Part shown: piece by piece, positions 26,978 through 36,995 of the stretch
Numbering within the stretch: the stretch's first letter is position 1
Layout: every line of letters starts with the position of its first letter
Assembly: GCF_000212355.1 (NCBI RefSeq)
Contig: NC_015496.1
Coordinates: forward strand, 1,240,001 to 1,304,000
Direction: 5' to 3'
Source of the DNA: Dokdonia sp. 4H-3-7-5
Lineage (GTDB): Bacteria > Bacteroidota > Bacteroidia > Flavobacteriales > Flavobacteriaceae
DNA length: 64,000 bases
Made by a program: the position numbers and the translations under genes
Notes under the pieces: generated by a model
What the model saw: the letters and a program-made list of their open reading frames with translations, nothing else
Told to the model about the DNA's origin: nothing
Database searches by the model: none

Positions 26978-27056
26978 TAGCATTGCCATAGCATAAGTAG
27001 GTTAAGTTCATGGTAGATTTGGGGCAAAAAAAGGTGGATCTTTCCACCTTTTTTTA
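26978..27056 (+). ncRNA. Candidate small RNA ending in a strong terminator
   Basis: This 517-nt gap between the purF-like gene and sodA holds no convincing gene. It does have a near-consensus -7 box TAGCATTG (26978-26985), about 40 nt of leader, and a perfect hairpin AAAAAAAGGTGGA/TCCACCTTTTTTT (27026-27055). A transcript of about 65 nt from roughly 26992 is plausible. It could also encode a 17-residue peptide beginning MVDLGQKKVDL. Nothing notable was seen from 27057 to 27325. Confidence 0.35.
27026..27056 (+). terminator. Intrinsic terminator in the purF-sodA gap
   Basis: A 13-bp stem with a TCT loop and flanking A7/T7 runs. It is usable from either strand and lies about 165 nt after the purF-like stop. 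Confidence 0.8.
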
Positions 27057-27331
27057 TGCCTAATATTTACGGGTTTTATGATCTCATTAATTAGACTTTA
27101 ATTAGGATCAATATTATAATTTAAATCTGATTGAAAAAATTTAGTCCTTCTCGACAAATTGTATCTTCTTGTTAATGAGCTTTAGAAACCAATTGAGTAG
27201 CGCTCAGGGTATTTTTTATTTAATACAAGATATATTCATTTTGATATTAGGATTTCACATCTTTAGAAATGAATAAGAAAGTTTGTACAAGAATTTATAG
27301 AAAGAAATTACTTACAATTTTATTGCATGAA

Positions 27332-27356
27332 AAAGCCCACTCGAAAAGTGGGCTTT
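27332..27356 (-). terminator. Intrinsic terminator of sodA
   Basis: Stem AAAGCCCACT/AGTGGGCTTT with a 5-nt loop. On the minus strand it is followed by T's, just past the sodA stop codon. Confidence 0.8.
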
Positions 27357-27380
27357 GATAACTATAACAAGTATTATTAC

Positions 27381-27989
27381 TTATTTATTCTGAGCGTATA
27401 ATGCAGACACTTTTTCCCAGTTAATCACATTAAAAAATGCGTTTACATAATCTGGACGTCTGTTTTGATAGTTTAGGTAGTATGCATGTTCCCATACATC
27501 AAGACCCAAGATTGGAAAACCTCCGCACCCTACTTTAGGCATAAGTGGGTTATCTTGATTAGGAGTTGAGCATACCTCAACTTTACCACCTTCGTGTACA
27601 CAAAGCCAAGCCCATCCTGAACCAAATTGTCCTCCTGCTGCAGATGAGAATTTATCTTTAAAAGATTCAAAGTTTCCGTAGGCAGCATTTATTGCCTCAG
27701 CTAGTTCTCCCGTAGGTTCTCCTCCACCGTCTGGAGACATTACTTCCCAAAAAAGTCTGTGGTTGTAAAAACCTCCACCGTTGTTACGCACAGCAGTGTT
27801 AGACATATCTAAGTTTATAAGTATATTTTCTATCGTTTTTCCGCTAAGGTCAGTTCCTTCGATAGCAGTATTAAGTTTTGAAGTATAACCAGCGTGATGT
27901 TTCCCGTGGTGTATCTCCATTGTTTTTGTGTCTATATTAGGCTCTAGTGCGTCCTTGGCATATGGTAATTCTGGTAACGTAAATGACAT
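27381..27989 (-). CDS. Superoxide dismutase (Fe/Mn family)
   Basis: Dismutates superoxide to peroxide and oxygen in the cytoplasm. Its 202 residues carry all four metal ligands: His27 (EIHHGKHH), His77 (NHRLFW), and Asp164 and His168 ([11 protein letters not shown]). [11 protein letters not shown] is the usual active-site segment. Sequence alone does not firmly settle Fe versus Mn. It is monocistronic, with its own terminator and a likely promoter upstream. Confidence 0.95.
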   Translation of the reverse strand: MSFTLPELPYAKDALEPNIDTKTMEIHHGKHHAGYTSKLNTAIEGTDLSGKTIENILINLDMSNTAVRNNGGGFYNHRLFWEVMSPDGGGEPTGELAEAINAAYGNFESFKDKFSSAAGGQFGSGWAWLCVHEGGKVEVCSTPNQDNPLMPKVGCGGFPILGLDVWEHAYYLNYQNRRPDYVNAFFNVINWEKVSALYAQNK

Positions 27990-28029
27990 TTCTTTTTCGT
28001 TTTTGGTTAAACTTCTTTTTAGATTTTAA

Positions 28030-28037
28030 CAAAGTTA
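28030..28037 (-). promoter_or_regulatory. -7 promoter element of sodA
   Basis: On the minus strand TAACTTTG, a full match to TAnnTTTG, about 40 nt before the sodA ATG. No clear -33 TTG is seen. Confidence 0.45.
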
Positions 28038-28089
28038 CGCAAAGTAAGCTACTCTTTATGTTATAGATTTCTTATAAAAACTAGGTTTT

Positions 28090-28103
28090 GCTTTCGCGAA
28101 AGC
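28090..28103. repeat. Dispersed palindrome, perfect 14-bp core (intergenic)
   Basis: GCTTTCGCGAAAGC in the spacer between sodA and the AddA-like gene, upstream of both divergent genes. Confidence 0.95.
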
Positions 28104-28254
28104 AAAAAATGTATCTATTTATTCTTCGTGATAGTCGGTAGAAATAGTTGTTCTAAACTTAATTCAGTCATTTGTAAAATCTATTAGATGATGAAAAGAT
28201 TATTAAGAAAATAACAATACCCTCTTTGTAAGTGGCTTTTCCTATCTTAGTACT

Positions 28255-31200
28255 ATGACCGAAACAAATACGTTTATCGTACTTAATGCTTCTGCGGGAT
28301 CTGGAAAAACATACAGTCTCGTAAAGCAATATATTACTACACTTCTCAAGAGCAATGATGCTAATAAGTTTAGACATCTTCTTGCTATAACCTTTACAAA
28401 TAAGGCGGTAGCCGAAATGAAAAATCGTGTGCTAGACACGCTCAAGAATATAGGTCATTATGAGCCTGGCAATAAAAAACCAGATATGATAGACGATTTA
28501 GTTTCATCTAGTGGATTATCTGAGGATGTAGTCATAAAGAAGGCTAAAGAAATACTCAATCGCATACTACATAATTATGCTGCCTTTGACATTGTAACAA
28601 TAGATACGCTTACACATAGAATCATCCGCACTTTTGCAAAAGATCTAAATATCTCTAGTAGTTTTGAGGTTTCTCTGGATCAAAAGACACTCAATGCTCA
28701 AGCAGTAGATGCCCTCATTGCAAAGGTGGGTATAGATGATGAGATTACTAAAGTTCTAATAAATTTTGCTTTGGAAAAAGCAGATGATGATAAGAGCTGG
28801 GACGTTGCTCGAGATTTACTCGAAATAGCAAATTTATTACACAATGAAAACGATCTTAAGGCGCTAGAGCTTATAAAAGACAAGTCTCTTACAGATTTTG
28901 ACACATTAACGAGCTATTTGCAAGCTCAGATTAAGTCACTTTCCTCTGCACAAAAACAGCTAGGAGAGGATCTTATAGCATTGATTCATGAACTCGGATT
29001 AGATCAAAAAAGCTTTGCAAGTGGATATTTTTATAAATTCATGCTCCAAGTTGCAAACGGGGTACAGGGACTTCCATATACAGGATCAGCTTATAAAGAT
29101 AATATTACGTCTTACACCTTTTATACAAAGACTCAAAAAGACCATATCAAAGCTACCATAGATGGTCATCGGGATCATTTTATAGCAACGTTTTTGAAGC
29201 TTAAGGAGCTTGCTTCTAAGCAGAATATGTTAGAATCTTTTAGATCTAAGATTATCCCACTTTCTGTATTACACTTGATTAAAAAAGAGCTAGAGCTTAT
29301 CAAAGAAGATGAAAATGTGTTACTCATCTCAGATTTTAATGCGCTTATAGCGCAGTCGCTCAAAGATCAGCCTGCAGCTTTTTTATATGAAAGACTTGGT
29401 GAGCGGTACACAAATTATTTTATAGATGAGTTTCAAGATACATCGGTAATGCAATGGGACAATTTAATCCCGCTTATAGATAACACCATAAGTAGCCAGG
29501 CAGAAGATACTGTGGCAAATTCTTTGTTACTTGTAGGAGATCCCAAACAAGCAATCTATAGGTGGAGGGGTGGAGAAGCAGAGCAATTTATAGCGTTGAG
29601 TAATCAAATAAACCCCTTTTCAACCCCAGCAACTATAGACCGCCTAGAGACTAACTATAGAAGTAGCGCCGAAATTATAGACTTTAATAATCAGTTTTTT
29701 ACACATCTCTCGAATCATTTTAACAACGAGTTATATCGCGAAATTTATTATAAAGACAACTCACAACAAACTAATAGCAACACAGGCGGCTTTGTCTCTC
29801 TTGAGTTTTTAGAATATGATAATAAAGAAGAAGCAAATGAAATATATCCTGCGCGCATTATTGAAATTATAAATGAAGCTACTAGCCAAGGCTACTTACA
29901 TAGTGACATTTGTATACTTACGAGAAATAATATAGATGGCTCATTAATAGCAACTGCCTTACAAGAGGCAAATGTAGAAGTTGTGTCTTCTGAGAGCTTG
30001 CTAATCTCAAACTCTAGCACAGTACAATTTATTCATGCATTTGCAACAATGCTCTCCTACCCTAGTCAAATAGAAAATAGATTGCCTGTACTTTACTTTT
30101 TGACGACTTACTTTAATGTGGAAGACACGCACTCATTTTATAGTATTAATACCTCATGTACATTTTTAGAATTCATTGAGCATTTACAGCGATTTGATGT
30201 TTTTGTGCACATTGACTACATGCAAACGCTACCTCTCTATGAATATCTGGAATCGATAATAAGATCTTTTAACCTCACAGCAATTTCTGATGCTTACGTA
30301 GTGGCTTATCTTGATCTTGCTTATAGTTACTCACAAAGTAAAAGCGGTGGCATCCTTGGTTTTATCGACTATTGGGAAGAAAAAAAGGAGAAATCTAGTA
30401 TTGTTGCTCCAGAACAGGACAGTGCGGTACAGACTATGACCATCCATAAGTCTAAAGGATTAGAATTTCCTATTGTTATCTACCCATATGCAAGTTCAGA
30501 TTTATATAGAGTACGAGGAGAACACCAATGGTATCCCATAGATGATCTAGCTTTTGGAGGATTTAAAACGTTGATGGTTCCCCATAATAGTGCTCTTAAA
30601 GATTTCGGTGAAGCTGGTAAAATGCTATATGAGACTAGAAATAATGAGCAGCAATTTGACACCATTAATGTCTTGTACGTTGCACTCACAAGAGCCGCAG
30701 AACGATTATATGTGTTGTCACGCTTTCGCGAAAGCAAAGAAAAAGTAAATACCTACAGTGATTTGTTTATAGATTATCTTAAAACAAATAATTTATGGAA
30801 TGAAGATCAACATACCTATACTTTTGGTAAAGAAACACCTGCAAAGAAAGAAGACAACAAGACAGATTACAACTCATTTGTTCCTTCCTTCATCTCTACC
30901 TCAAAAGAAGAATTGGGCATTCAGATCATCACTCAGGCTACTTTTTTATGGGATGAACAAAAACAAAATGCTATTACCTATGGTAATCTCATCCATGAGC
31001 TAATGGCTCAGATTAATAGTTACACAGACGTCCAGCATGTACTAGAAAATGCCGTAAAGCAAGGTATTGTCCCAGAAGAAGGATATGAAACCATCAATAA
31101 TGTTCTTCGCAGTATTACGAGCAATCAACGACTAGCAGATTATTATCAAGATCAAAATACGGTTTACAACGAGCGAATGATTTTATCTAGTGATGGTTCA

Positions 31201-31395
31201 TTTTATATACCAGATAGAGTGGTTGTATTGCCTAATGGTGATACCACAATTATAGATTACAAAACAGGAATGCACAATCCATCACACAGTAAACAGATTT
31301 CTATGTATGCAAAGCTATATGAAGAAATGGGTTTTAAAGTAGCTAATAAATTTCTAGTATATATAGATGCCACTGTAGATGTAATATCTGTTTAA
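28255..31395 (+). CDS. AddA-like UvrD-type helicase-nuclease
   Basis: A 1046-residue SF1 helicase with a C-terminal nuclease, resembling the AddA subunit that resects double-strand breaks for RecA loading. Walker A is NASAGSGKT (11-19). Walker B/motif II is FIDEFQDTS, motif III is LLVGDPKQAIYRWRGG, and motif V/VI includes TIHKSKGLEFP and LYVALTRAAERL. The C-terminal PD-(D/E)XK nuclease has Asp987 (PDRVVV), Asp1001 and Lys1003 (IIDYKTG). A palindrome copy encodes RFRES just after motif VI. The matching AddB-like gene lies 2.8 kb downstream, separated by kbl and an OmpA gene. Confidence 0.9.
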   Translation: MTETNTFIVLNASAGSGKTYSLVKQYITTLLKSNDANKFRHLLAITFTNKAVAEMKNRVLDTLKNIGHYEPGNKKPDMIDDLVSSSGLSEDVVIKKAKEILNRILHNYAAFDIVTIDTLTHRIIRTFAKDLNISSSFEVSLDQKTLNAQAVDALIAKVGIDDEITKVLINFALEKADDDKSWDVARDLLEIANLLHNENDLKALELIKDKSLTDFDTLTSYLQAQIKSLSSAQKQLGEDLIALIHELGLDQKSFASGYFYKFMLQVANGVQGLPYTGSAYKDNITSYTFYTKTQKDHIKATIDGHRDHFIATFLKLKELASKQNMLESFRSKIIPLSVLHLIKKELELIKEDENVLLISDFNALIAQSLKDQPAAFLYERLGERYTNYFIDEFQDTSVMQWDNLIPLIDNTISSQAEDTVANSLLLVGDPKQAIYRWRGGEAEQFIALSNQINPFSTPATIDRLETNYRSSAEIIDFNNQFFTHLSNHFNNELYREIYYKDNSQQTNSNTGGFVSLEFLEYDNKEEANEIYPARIIEIINEATSQGYLHSDICILTRNNIDGSLIATALQEANVEVVSSESLLISNSSTVQFIHAFATMLSYPSQIENRLPVLYFLTTYFNVEDTHSFYSINTSCTFLEFIEHLQRFDVFVHIDYMQTLPLYEYLESIIRSFNLTAISDAYVVAYLDLAYSYSQSKSGGILGFIDYWEEKKEKSSIVAPEQDSAVQTMTIHKSKGLEFPIVIYPYASSDLYRVRGEHQWYPIDDLAFGGFKTLMVPHNSALKDFGEAGKMLYETRNNEQQFDTINVLYVALTRAAERLYVLSRFRESKEKVNTYSDLFIDYLKTNNLWNEDQHTYTFGKETPAKKEDNKTDYNSFVPSFISTSKEELGIQIITQATFLWDEQKQNAITYGNLIHELMAQINSYTDVQHVLENAVKQGIVPEEGYETINNVLRSITSNQRLADYYQDQNTVYNERMILSSDGSFYIPDRVVVLPNGDTTIIDYKTGMHNPSHSKQISMYAKLYEEMGFKVANKFLVYIDATVDVISV
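30721..30736. repeat. Dispersed palindrome, perfect core copy
   Basis: CGCTTTCGCGAAAGCA, read as RFRES after helicase motif VI of the AddA-like protein. Confidence 0.95.
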
Positions 31396-31403
31396 TACCT
31401 TTG
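31396..31403 (+). promoter_or_regulatory. -7 promoter element of kbl
   Basis: TACCTTTG, a full match to TAnnTTTG, ending 15 nt before the kbl ATG and overlapping the stop region of the AddA-like gene. No clear -33 element is seen. Confidence 0.45.
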
Positions 31404-31418
31404 TAAAAAATCAAACAC

Positions 31419-32612
31419 ATGTACGGTAATATTCAACAATATTTACAAAAAGAACTTGCTGAAATCAAAGAAGCAGGGCTATATAAAAAAGAACGTATCA
31501 TCACATCTGCACAAGATGCTGTGATTACTATTTCTACAGGAGAAAAGGTTATTAACTTTTGTGCAAATAATTACTTAGGACTTTCTTCACATCCAGAGGT
31601 AATACAAGCGGCTAAAGACACTATGGATACGCATGGCTTTGGTATGAGTTCTGTGCGCTTTATTTGTGGTACTCAAGATATACATAAAGAACTAGAACAG
31701 CGCATTGCTAAATTCTATGGTACAGAAGATACCATTTTATACGCCGCCGCTTTTGATGCAAATGGTGGGGTTTTTGAACCACTACTAGGCGCAGAAGATG
31801 CTATAATCTCTGACTCTCTTAACCACGCGTCTATTATTGACGGTGTGAGGCTCTGTAAAGCTGCAAGATATCGTTATGCAAATAATGATATGGCAGACCT
31901 AGAAGAGCAACTTAAAAAAGCAAATGAAAACGGTGCTCGTCATAAAATTATTGTGACAGATGGTGTATTCTCAATGGACGGACTGGTTGCTCCATTAGAT
32001 CAAATTTGTGATCTGGCAGATAAATATGATGCACTAGTAATGATAGATGAGTGTCACGCAACTGGGTTTATAGGTGATCGTGGTATAGGAACTCTTGAAG
32101 AAAAAGGTGTTTTAGGGAGAGTAGATATCATCACCGGAACATTAGGAAAAGCACTCGGAGGTGCAATGGGTGGATATACTACGGCAAAGAAAGAGGTAAT
32201 CGAGATACTGCGCCAGCGTAGCCGTCCTTATTTATTCTCAAACTCTCTAGCCCCTGCTATCGTAGGCGCTTCTATCAAAGTGTTTGACATGCTAGAAAAA
32301 GACACCTCTCTGAGAGATAAGCTTGCTCATAATACTGCATATTTCAAAAAAGGAATGCAAGACGCTGGATTTGATATAATAGATGGTGAGTCGGCTATTG
32401 TGCCTGTTATGCTTTATGATGCGCAGCTATCTCAAAATATGGCAGATGCATTATTAGAAGAAGGAATTTATGTAATAGGTTTTTTCTTCCCTGTTGTTCC
32501 TAAAGGTAAAGCTAGAATAAGAGTACAACTAAGTGCTGCACATACTATTGAACATTTAGATACTGCTATCAACGCATTTACTAAGGTTGGGAAAGCTTTA
32601 AAAGTGGTTTAA
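31419..32612 (+). CDS. kbl: Glycine C-acetyltransferase (2-amino-3-ketobutyrate CoA ligase)
   Basis: A PLP enzyme of threonine breakdown that splits 2-amino-3-oxobutyrate with CoA to glycine and acetyl-CoA. Its 397 residues match the family length. Visible are [26 protein letters not shown], the Asp/His of [15 protein letters not shown], and the PLP-lysine motif [14 protein letters not shown]. No threonine dehydrogenase gene is adjacent. It lies between the AddA- and AddB-like genes. Confidence 0.95.
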   Translation: MYGNIQQYLQKELAEIKEAGLYKKERIITSAQDAVITISTGEKVINFCANNYLGLSSHPEVIQAAKDTMDTHGFGMSSVRFICGTQDIHKELEQRIAKFYGTEDTILYAAAFDANGGVFEPLLGAEDAIISDSLNHASIIDGVRLCKAARYRYANNDMADLEEQLKKANENGARHKIIVTDGVFSMDGLVAPLDQICDLADKYDALVMIDECHATGFIGDRGIGTLEEKGVLGRVDIITGTLGKALGGAMGGYTTAKKEVIEILRQRSRPYLFSNSLAPAIVGASIKVFDMLEKDTSLRDKLAHNTAYFKKGMQDAGFDIIDGESAIVPVMLYDAQLSQNMADALLEEGIYVIGFFFPVVPKGKARIRVQLSAAHTIEHLDTAINAFTKVGKALKVV

Positions 32613-32663
32613 TCTAGCCTTAGCCCTTGTAAATAAGGGGCATTAGGAAAATTTTAGTACATT

Positions 32664-32671
32664 TACCTTTG
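32664..32671 (+). promoter_or_regulatory. -7 promoter element of the OmpA gene
   Basis: TACCTTTG, a full match to TAnnTTTG, leaving a 5' leader of about 55 nt before the ATG at 32731. Confidence 0.45.
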
Positions 32672-32730
32672 TTGATTAATTTTAACAACTTACTTTTGAC
32701 ATCAATTAACACTTAATTTAATACTAAACA

Positions 32731-34146
32731 ATGAAACATCTTAGCAGATTTTTAGTTGCAGCGCTTATGATTCTAGCTGTAGGATCATCAGTAAATGCAC
32801 AAGACGCAAACAACCCTTGGGGCTTCTCTATTGGAGTTAACGCCATCGATACGTATCCAGTAGGAGATGCACTTGATGGAGTTCCTGGTGCAGGAGAAAC
32901 AAGAGGAAACCTTTTTGAAGAATTTTATAATGTAGAAGATCACTGGAGCATTCTTCCATCGGTTTCATACATTAATGTATCTCGTTACTTAGGAGATGGA
33001 TTCGTATTTGGCGTTTCTGGTTCTATTAACAGAATTGAAAAACTAGGTGATTCAAGACCTAGAAATGAATTACAGTATTACGGTGCAGATGGAGATTTTT
33101 CTTATAGTTTAAGAGATCTTATCAACGGTGAAGGTGGATGGTTTGATCCTAGTATTTCAGTTGGTGCTGGTTATACTTGGGTTGAAAGTACGCTTGATGG
33201 AGATCTTGATGGTTTCGGTACAGCAAATGCTGCAGCGGGTGTAAAAATCTGGTTAGGAGAAAACATCAACGTTGGTGTTCAATCTAAATATAAGCATGCT
33301 TTTGAAGACGAAGGAATTAAGCACTTCCAACATGTTGCAGCTATAGGTATTGTTTTCGGAGGAAAAGATACTGACGGTGATGGTATATATGATAAAGAAG
33401 ACGCTTGTCCTGAAGTTGCAGGTTTGCCTGAATTTAACGGTTGTCCTGATTCTGACGGAGATGGTATCGAAGATTCTAAAGATGCTTGTCCTACTGTTGC
33501 TGGTCTAGCTGAGTTTGATGGTTGTCCTGATACTGACGGAGACGGAATCCCTGATCCTAAGGATGCATGTCCAACTGTTGCTGGAGTAGCTGCTTTAGGT
33601 GGTTGTCCTGATGCTGATGGTGACGGAATCAAAGATGCTGATGATGCTTGTCCTAATGAAGCTGGACCACGTTCAAACAACGGGTGTCCTTTTGAAGATA
33701 AAGATGGTGACGGTGTTCTTGACAAAGATGACGAATGTCCAGATGTTGCAGGAACTGTAGCAAATAATGGATGTCCTGAAGTATCTGTTGAAGTTCTTAA
33801 CGAACTAAACTTAGAAACTAAAAAGGTACTTTTTGATTACAATAAAGCATCTATAAGAACTGAATCTTATGCAACTCTTGATAAAGTAGCATCAGTAATG
33901 ATGGAATACCCAACAACTCGTTTCCTTATTGAAGGTCACACTGATGATAGAGGTCGTGATGCTTATAACTTAGATCTTTCTGATCAAAGAGCAGCTTCAG
34001 TAAGAAGTTACTTAACAGGAAAAGGAATCCCAGCTGCTCGTTTAGAGTCTAAAGGATTTGGTGAGGCTAGACCAGTTGCTTCAAATAAAACTGCTGCAGG
34101 ACGTCAAGAAAACAGACGTGTTGAGCTTTCTATTCTTGAGCAATAG
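32731..34146 (+). CDS. OmpA-family outer-membrane protein with thrombospondin type 3 repeats
   Basis: A 471-residue protein. It has a signal peptide (to about residue 23, SVNAQ), a beta-barrel of about 190 residues, and about five calcium-binding TSP3 repeats (pattern DxDGDGIxDxxDxCP at about 212-345). The C-terminal OmpA domain has the peptidoglycan-binding segments LIEGHTDDRGRDAYNLDLSD and ENRRVEL. It anchors the outer membrane to the cell wall; this is one of the most abundant protein types in Flavobacteriia. It has its own promoter and terminator. Confidence 0.93.
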   Translation: MKHLSRFLVAALMILAVGSSVNAQDANNPWGFSIGVNAIDTYPVGDALDGVPGAGETRGNLFEEFYNVEDHWSILPSVSYINVSRYLGDGFVFGVSGSINRIEKLGDSRPRNELQYYGADGDFSYSLRDLINGEGGWFDPSISVGAGYTWVESTLDGDLDGFGTANAAAGVKIWLGENINVGVQSKYKHAFEDEGIKHFQHVAAIGIVFGGKDTDGDGIYDKEDACPEVAGLPEFNGCPDSDGDGIEDSKDACPTVAGLAEFDGCPDTDGDGIPDPKDACPTVAGVAALGGCPDADGDGIKDADDACPNEAGPRSNNGCPFEDKDGDGVLDKDDECPDVAGTVANNGCPEVSVEVLNELNLETKKVLFDYNKASIRTESYATLDKVASVMMEYPTTRFLIEGHTDDRGRDAYNLDLSDQRAASVRSYLTGKGIPAARLESKGFGEARPVASNKTAAGRQENRRVELSILEQ

Positions 34147-34168
34147 AAAATAAGATTTTTATAATCTT

Positions 34169-34200
34169 AAAAATGCCTCGCAATTGCGAGGCATTTTTTA
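34169..34200 (+). terminator. Intrinsic terminator of the OmpA gene, abutting the AddB-like start
   Basis: AAAAATGCCTCGC/GCGAGGCATTTTT with an AATT loop. The next ATG (34210) is about 10 nt after the T-run. Confidence 0.85.
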
Positions 34201-34209
34201 TTTTAGACT

Positions 34210-36906
34210 ATGCAAACTTTTATTGACGTAGTACTTGATAAAGAACAAGGTTCTGAAAACGAGAATATCATTTATATCCTTCCTAGCCGACGTGCTGGTA
34301 ATACATTAACAAAAAAAATAGCTTCTCGAGCTATCACTACTTCATTTGCTCCCAAAGTTTTTTCAATAGAAGAATTTATTAGTCATGTTACCGGTTTAAA
34401 ATCTGCAAGTAATATTGACCTAATATTTATCCTATTTGAAAGCTATAAAGAAGTCGTATCTAAGGAAAAGCTTGCCGATTTCCAGACGTTCTGTGGATGG
34501 GCCCAATCCATTTTAAGTGACTTTAACGAGATTGACAGATTTCTCTTAAATCAGTCAGATGTGTTTAATCATCTAAAGGATATTAAAGAACTCTCAGATC
34601 ACTGGTCTTCCTCAAAGAATGAATTAGTACTCAACTATATAGATTTTTGGAATAGCTTATTTGACATCTATACGGTCTTTTGTTCAAAATCATTAGATAA
34701 AGGTGCGGTACATCAAGGTTATGTCTACAGACAAGCTGTAGAGACTATAGAGCACTATATACATTCGTCACCTAATGTTAGACATGTGTTTATAGGATTC
34801 AACGCTCTAAATACTGCTGAACAACAACTCATCCAAGCTTTACTCTCAGAGGGCAACGCAGAAATATACTGGGATACCGAAAAATCATTTTTAAATAACC
34901 CCTTTCATGAGACTAACTCGTTTGTAAAAAACTATAAATCAAAATGGTCATACTATAGCTCAAATCCATTTAACTGGACCTTTGACAATTACAGCTCTCA
35001 TAAAAATATCGCTACATACGCATGTTCTCAAGATATTTTACAAGCTAAAACATTAGGAACCATTCTTTCTAAAATCTCAAGTCAAGAACTATCTAACACT
35101 GCGATTGTATTAGGAGAGGAATCTCTTTTATTACCCGTTCTTAATGCCTTGCCTCGCACTATACAAAAGGTGAATATTACTATGGGGTTACCTTTGAGCA
35201 AGACACCCACAGCTTCCTTTTTTGACCAGCTTATTACCTTAAAAAAGAATCCTCATAAAAATGGTTATTATTTTAAGGATGTTTTAAATATTCTTCGCAA
35301 TCCATTATCTGTTTCGCTGTTAGGGTCACAGACAGAGTATTTAGAGCATGAAATTATAACTAATAATCTTATATTCATTAGTGTTCCTCGGCTTGCTGAG
35401 CTTAGCGGTGATAGCGCAAATACTGTTTTCAATTTGCTATTTAAAACTTGGAATGAAAACCCTAAAGATGCTGTGATAAATTGTATACGTATCATAGAAG
35501 CACTGAGGGAGTTATTTGATACTGGTAACAACACACTACAGCTTGAATACATTTATGGTTTTTACGTAGCATTTAATAAGCTCAAGCAGCTTATGGATGC
35601 GCAGGATCATATTAAAGATATACCAACGTTCATTCACTTTTATAGAGAAATATTATCGTCAGAAACTATTGATTTGAGAGGTGATCCTGAGCAAGGTCTT
35701 CAGATTATGGGAGTATTAGAGTCAAGGGTTCTTGATTATAAACATGTCATTATAACCTCTGTAAATGAGGGAATATTACCTTCTGGTAAAAGTCAGAACT
35801 CATACATCCCTTATGACTTAAAAAAGCTCTATAATTTACCTACCTACTCAGAGAAGGATGCGGTTTATGCATATCACTTCTATCATTTATTACACAGAGC
35901 ATGCACTGTAGATTTATTATATACAACACATAGTACTGGTTTAGGTAGCAGTGAAAAAAGTCGATTTATAAGACAAATAGAAGAGGAAGGTATACACAAT
36001 ATAAAGAAACACGTCGTTACTCCATCTACAATTAAGATTGAAGAGCGATTGCCTCACATTCCTAAGGACACAGCTATTATTGATTCTCTTAAGAACCTAT
36101 TTAAAAAAGGTATTTCACCCTCTGCGCTCACGACGTACTTGAGAGATCCTATCGTGTTTTATGAACGATATGTTCTCGGCATCAATTCGAGCAATGAAGT
36201 AGAAGAAACTGTGGCAGCAAATACCATGGGTACCATAGTTCATAATACACTTGAAGAATTATATAAACCCCACGTAGAACAACAATTAACTGTTACCATC
36301 ATTGAAGAATTACTTACAATGATAGAAGTTGAAGTTCGCAACCAATTTAAACTAGTATATGGTCTCAATCATATCACTGAGGGTAAAAATAAGATTGTCT
36401 ATGCGATAGTAACTCGTTATGTTGAGAATTACCTCAAAAGAGAAAAAGGACTCCTTAAAAAGGGTGATATAGTAATTATTAAGTCTGTAGAAGATGATTT
36501 AAGAAACATACAACTTACAGAGGATATATTTTTAAGAGGAAAAGTAGACTTAGTAGAACAACGCAATGGCAATGTTAATATCGTAGATTATAAAACTGGA
36601 AAAGTAGCACAGAAGGATTTAAACCTCTCTGCCTTTAATGATTTACTATTGCCAGAAGGGAAGTTTGAAAAAGCTTTTCAAGTATTGATGTATGCTTACA
36701 TGCTTAGCAAGAAAAAACCACTCGATTTCCCAGTAAGCGTTGGTATCATATCTTTCAAAAATTTACAATCAGGATATCTTCCATTTCGATATAATAAAAA
36801 TGAGCAGGTCACAGAGGATACACTTTTGGAGTTTGAAGTAGTTTTAAAATCCCTTATAGCAGAGATACTCAATCCAGAAATTCCATTTGCACAAAGAGAG
36901 TTGTAG
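34210..36906 (+). CDS. AddB-like PD-(D/E)XK nuclease/inactivated helicase
   Basis: An 898-residue protein. The N-terminal part resembles an SF1 helicase fold that lacks a Walker A Lys-Ser/Thr (IIYILPSRRAGNTLTKK), as in AddB. The C-terminal nuclease has FLRGKVDLVEQ and IVDYKTG (Asp793, Lys795). The Fe-S Cys set of classical AddB is not evident. Together with the upstream AddA-like gene it would form the break-resection complex. The gene starts only about 10 nt behind the OmpA terminator. Confidence 0.85.
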   Translation: MQTFIDVVLDKEQGSENENIIYILPSRRAGNTLTKKIASRAITTSFAPKVFSIEEFISHVTGLKSASNIDLIFILFESYKEVVSKEKLADFQTFCGWAQSILSDFNEIDRFLLNQSDVFNHLKDIKELSDHWSSSKNELVLNYIDFWNSLFDIYTVFCSKSLDKGAVHQGYVYRQAVETIEHYIHSSPNVRHVFIGFNALNTAEQQLIQALLSEGNAEIYWDTEKSFLNNPFHETNSFVKNYKSKWSYYSSNPFNWTFDNYSSHKNIATYACSQDILQAKTLGTILSKISSQELSNTAIVLGEESLLLPVLNALPRTIQKVNITMGLPLSKTPTASFFDQLITLKKNPHKNGYYFKDVLNILRNPLSVSLLGSQTEYLEHEIITNNLIFISVPRLAELSGDSANTVFNLLFKTWNENPKDAVINCIRIIEALRELFDTGNNTLQLEYIYGFYVAFNKLKQLMDAQDHIKDIPTFIHFYREILSSETIDLRGDPEQGLQIMGVLESRVLDYKHVIITSVNEGILPSGKSQNSYIPYDLKKLYNLPTYSEKDAVYAYHFYHLLHRACTVDLLYTTHSTGLGSSEKSRFIRQIEEEGIHNIKKHVVTPSTIKIEERLPHIPKDTAIIDSLKNLFKKGISPSALTTYLRDPIVFYERYVLGINSSNEVEETVAANTMGTIVHNTLEELYKPHVEQQLTVTIIEELLTMIEVEVRNQFKLVYGLNHITEGKNKIVYAIVTRYVENYLKREKGLLKKGDIVIIKSVEDDLRNIQLTEDIFLRGKVDLVEQRNGNVNIVDYKTGKVAQKDLNLSAFNDLLLPEGKFEKAFQVLMYAYMLSKKKPLDFPVSVGIISFKNLQSGYLPFRYNKNEQVTEDTLLEFEVVLKSLIAEILNPEIPFAQREL

Positions 36907-36915
36907 GGCATTTAT

Positions 36916-36930
36916 GCTTTCGCAAAAGCG
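36916..36930. repeat. Dispersed palindrome, one-mismatch copy (intergenic)
   Basis: GCTTTCGCAAAAGCG, one mismatch at the centre, 10 nt after the AddB-like stop codon. Confidence 0.75.
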
Positions 36931-36956
36931 TAAAAACCAACAATATTGCAAATAAA

Positions 36957-36993
36957 AAAGGCATTTACAGAAACCCTGTAAATGCCTTTATAT
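36957..36993 (+). terminator. Intrinsic terminator of the AddB-like gene
   Basis: A 14-bp perfect stem AAAGGCATTTACAG/CTGTAAATGCCTTT with a 5-nt loop. It lies immediately before the tRNA fragment. Confidence 0.8.
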
Positions 36994-36995
36994 CT

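Noticed and set aside
32622-32641. Hairpin GCCCTT ... AAGGGGC after kbl
   Set aside because: Short, bulged stem with no T-run; it may be a weak terminator but is not secure.
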